48,764 bases of DNA from Ruminococcaceae bacterium YAD3003. Lineage in GTDB: Bacteria > Bacillota > Clostridia > Saccharofermentanales > Saccharofermentanaceae. Position numbers and translations under genes: made by a program. The stretch is from the NCBI GenBank assembly GCA_900107185.1, contig FNPA01000017.1, positions 1-48,764 of the forward strand, in the 5' to 3' direction. This document shows positions 48,385-48,764 of this stretch, piece by piece; position 1 is the first letter of the stretch, and every line of letters begins with the position of its first letter. A model generated the notes under the pieces. That model searched no databases, was not told the origin of the DNA, and saw nothing but the letters and a program-made list of their open reading frames with translations.

Positions 48385-48390
48385 ATTTTA
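48385..48390 (-). promoter_or_regulatory. -10 box of the ABC export operon, leaderless arrangement
   Basis: On the minus strand TAAAAT (48390-48385) is followed by ACAGCC and ATG 48378. A -35 match (TAGAAT) is poor. Confidence 0.45.
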
Positions 48391-48545
48391 ATTTAATAGC
48401 AGTAGTAATTCTATGAAATAAACGGTAAATTTTGTGAAAACGGGATGTATAAAACTCTGCAAACGGCTTAGTTTACTGTGTGTAAATTGAACAAATAGAT
48501 TCTTGAACCAAAAAATAAGTTTGCAAAAATTATAAAAAATGTTTG

Positions 48546-48574
48546 TTGACACAAATTATAAAGAAATGTAGATT
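48546..48574 (+). promoter_or_regulatory. Promoter of the Ala/Lys/Pro-rich gene
   Basis: A perfect TTGACA (48546-48551), 17 bp and TAGATT (48569-48574). The transcription start should be near 48581, at the beginning of a tandem repeat. Confidence 0.65.
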
Positions 48575-48578
48575 TAAT

Positions 48579-48619
48579 ATATCCAAACAAGGAAAAAGTT
48601 ATATCCAAACAAGGAAAAA
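48579..48619 (+). repeat. Tandem direct repeat in the 5' UTR
   Basis: ATATCCAAACAAGGAAAAA occurs twice, at 48579-48597 and 48601-48619, with a 22-bp period. Each copy contains AAGGA, a Shine-Dalgarno-like core. The true ribosome site CGGAGG follows at 48623-48628. Confidence 0.8.
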
Positions 48620-48638
48620 ACACGGAGGTTCTTTTAGT

Positions 48639-48764
48639 ATGGATACAGAAAAGAAAGATGTTAAGGTTGTTGCTCCTGTAGCTGCTCCTGCTGCTGCACC
48701 TGCACCTGCTAAGGCTGAGGCTAAGAAGCCCGCTGCTAAGAAGCCTGCTGCAAAGAAGGCTGCT
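48639..48764 (+). CDS. Ala/Lys/Pro-rich protein, 5' part only
   Basis: The frame from ATG 48639 (CGGAGG 10 nt upstream) is open to the end of the window, 42 codons. It reads MDTEKKDVKVV and then a run of APAAAPAPAK followed by KKPAAKKPAAKKA repeats, as in the basic tails of histone-H1-like or HU-like DNA-binding proteins. In Clostridia such N termini also precede the DUF6465 domain. The strong promoter and leader suggest high expression. The rest of the protein lies outside, so the family cannot be decided. Confidence 0.7.
   Translation, partial: MDTEKKDVKVVAPVAAPAAAPAPAKAEAKKPAAKKPAAKKAA

Overview
The window looks like chromosomal DNA of a low-to-middle GC, Gram-positive-type anaerobe of the Clostridia (Bacillota). 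The evidence is the Bacillus-like gene block tmk-holB-ricT-trmN6-rsmI-metG-tatD, an ECF transporter S component, several ABC-2 transporters, frequent TTG/GTG starts with strong Shine-Dalgarno sites, and carbohydrate-linked genes typical of gut or rumen bacteria. I cannot name a genus from the sequence alone.

Layout. 1-299: end of an IS3-family (IS150-like) insertion sequence. 332-3266 (minus): a zinc-ribbon membrane protein, an Lgt-like protein and a Q/P-rich membrane protein. 3359-3609: a short gene remnant and tRNA-Leu. 3696-14316 (plus): an M15 D,D-peptidase, a DeoR regulator, a sialate-O-acetylesterase-like protein that lacks its catalytic residues, an AraC regulator, the folate genes folE-folP-folBK, an N/Q/R-rich protein, tmk, holB and ricT. 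14394-16655: a ferredoxin behind an 18-bp perfect palindrome, a decayed small ORF, trmN6 and rsmI. 16669-21049: a PD-(D/E)XK-like nuclease (minus), metG, tatD and a small membrane protein. 21077-21476: a tRNA-Val/Asp/Phe operon with a near-consensus promoter and a terminator. 21493-30188: a CPBP-like protein, a membrane-anchored NAGPA-domain protein with its partner, a 1130-aa LacZ-like GH2 protein without recognisable catalytic residues, a maltose-type O-acetyltransferase and a PHP phosphoesterase. 30194-37017: a solute-binding-like lipoprotein divergent from a response regulator/ABC ATPase/two permeases/histidine kinase operon. 37109-44022: a transglutaminase-like lipoprotein, a YhaM-like HD exonuclease (minus), a HAD phosphatase, an ECF S component, a polytopic membrane protein, a small acidic protein, a methyltransferase and an FAD oxidoreductase. 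44050-48378 (minus): an ABC-2 export operon whose last gene fuses a permease to a CPBP protease. 48639-end: the start of an Ala/Lys/Pro-rich protein.

How the genes work together. folE, folP and folBK cover four folate-synthesis activities in one run. tmk/holB/ricT and trmN6/rsmI/metG/tatD are the informational block known from Bacillus, with a ferredoxin and a nuclease in the places where Bacillus has yabA and abrB. The two-component/ABC cluster resembles antimicrobial-peptide sensing and detoxification modules.

The most interesting signals are two large cytoplasmic proteins with the fold signatures of carbohydrate-active enzymes but with catalytic motifs replaced; four genes whose start codon lies exactly 6 nt after a -10 box with no Shine-Dalgarno (likely leaderless mRNAs); a promoter placed in the loop of a terminator-like hairpin whose 3' arm holds the next gene's ribosome site; and perfect or near-perfect palindromes over the -35 boxes of the ferredoxin and PHP genes. 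All family assignments are by eye from motifs and not from database searches.
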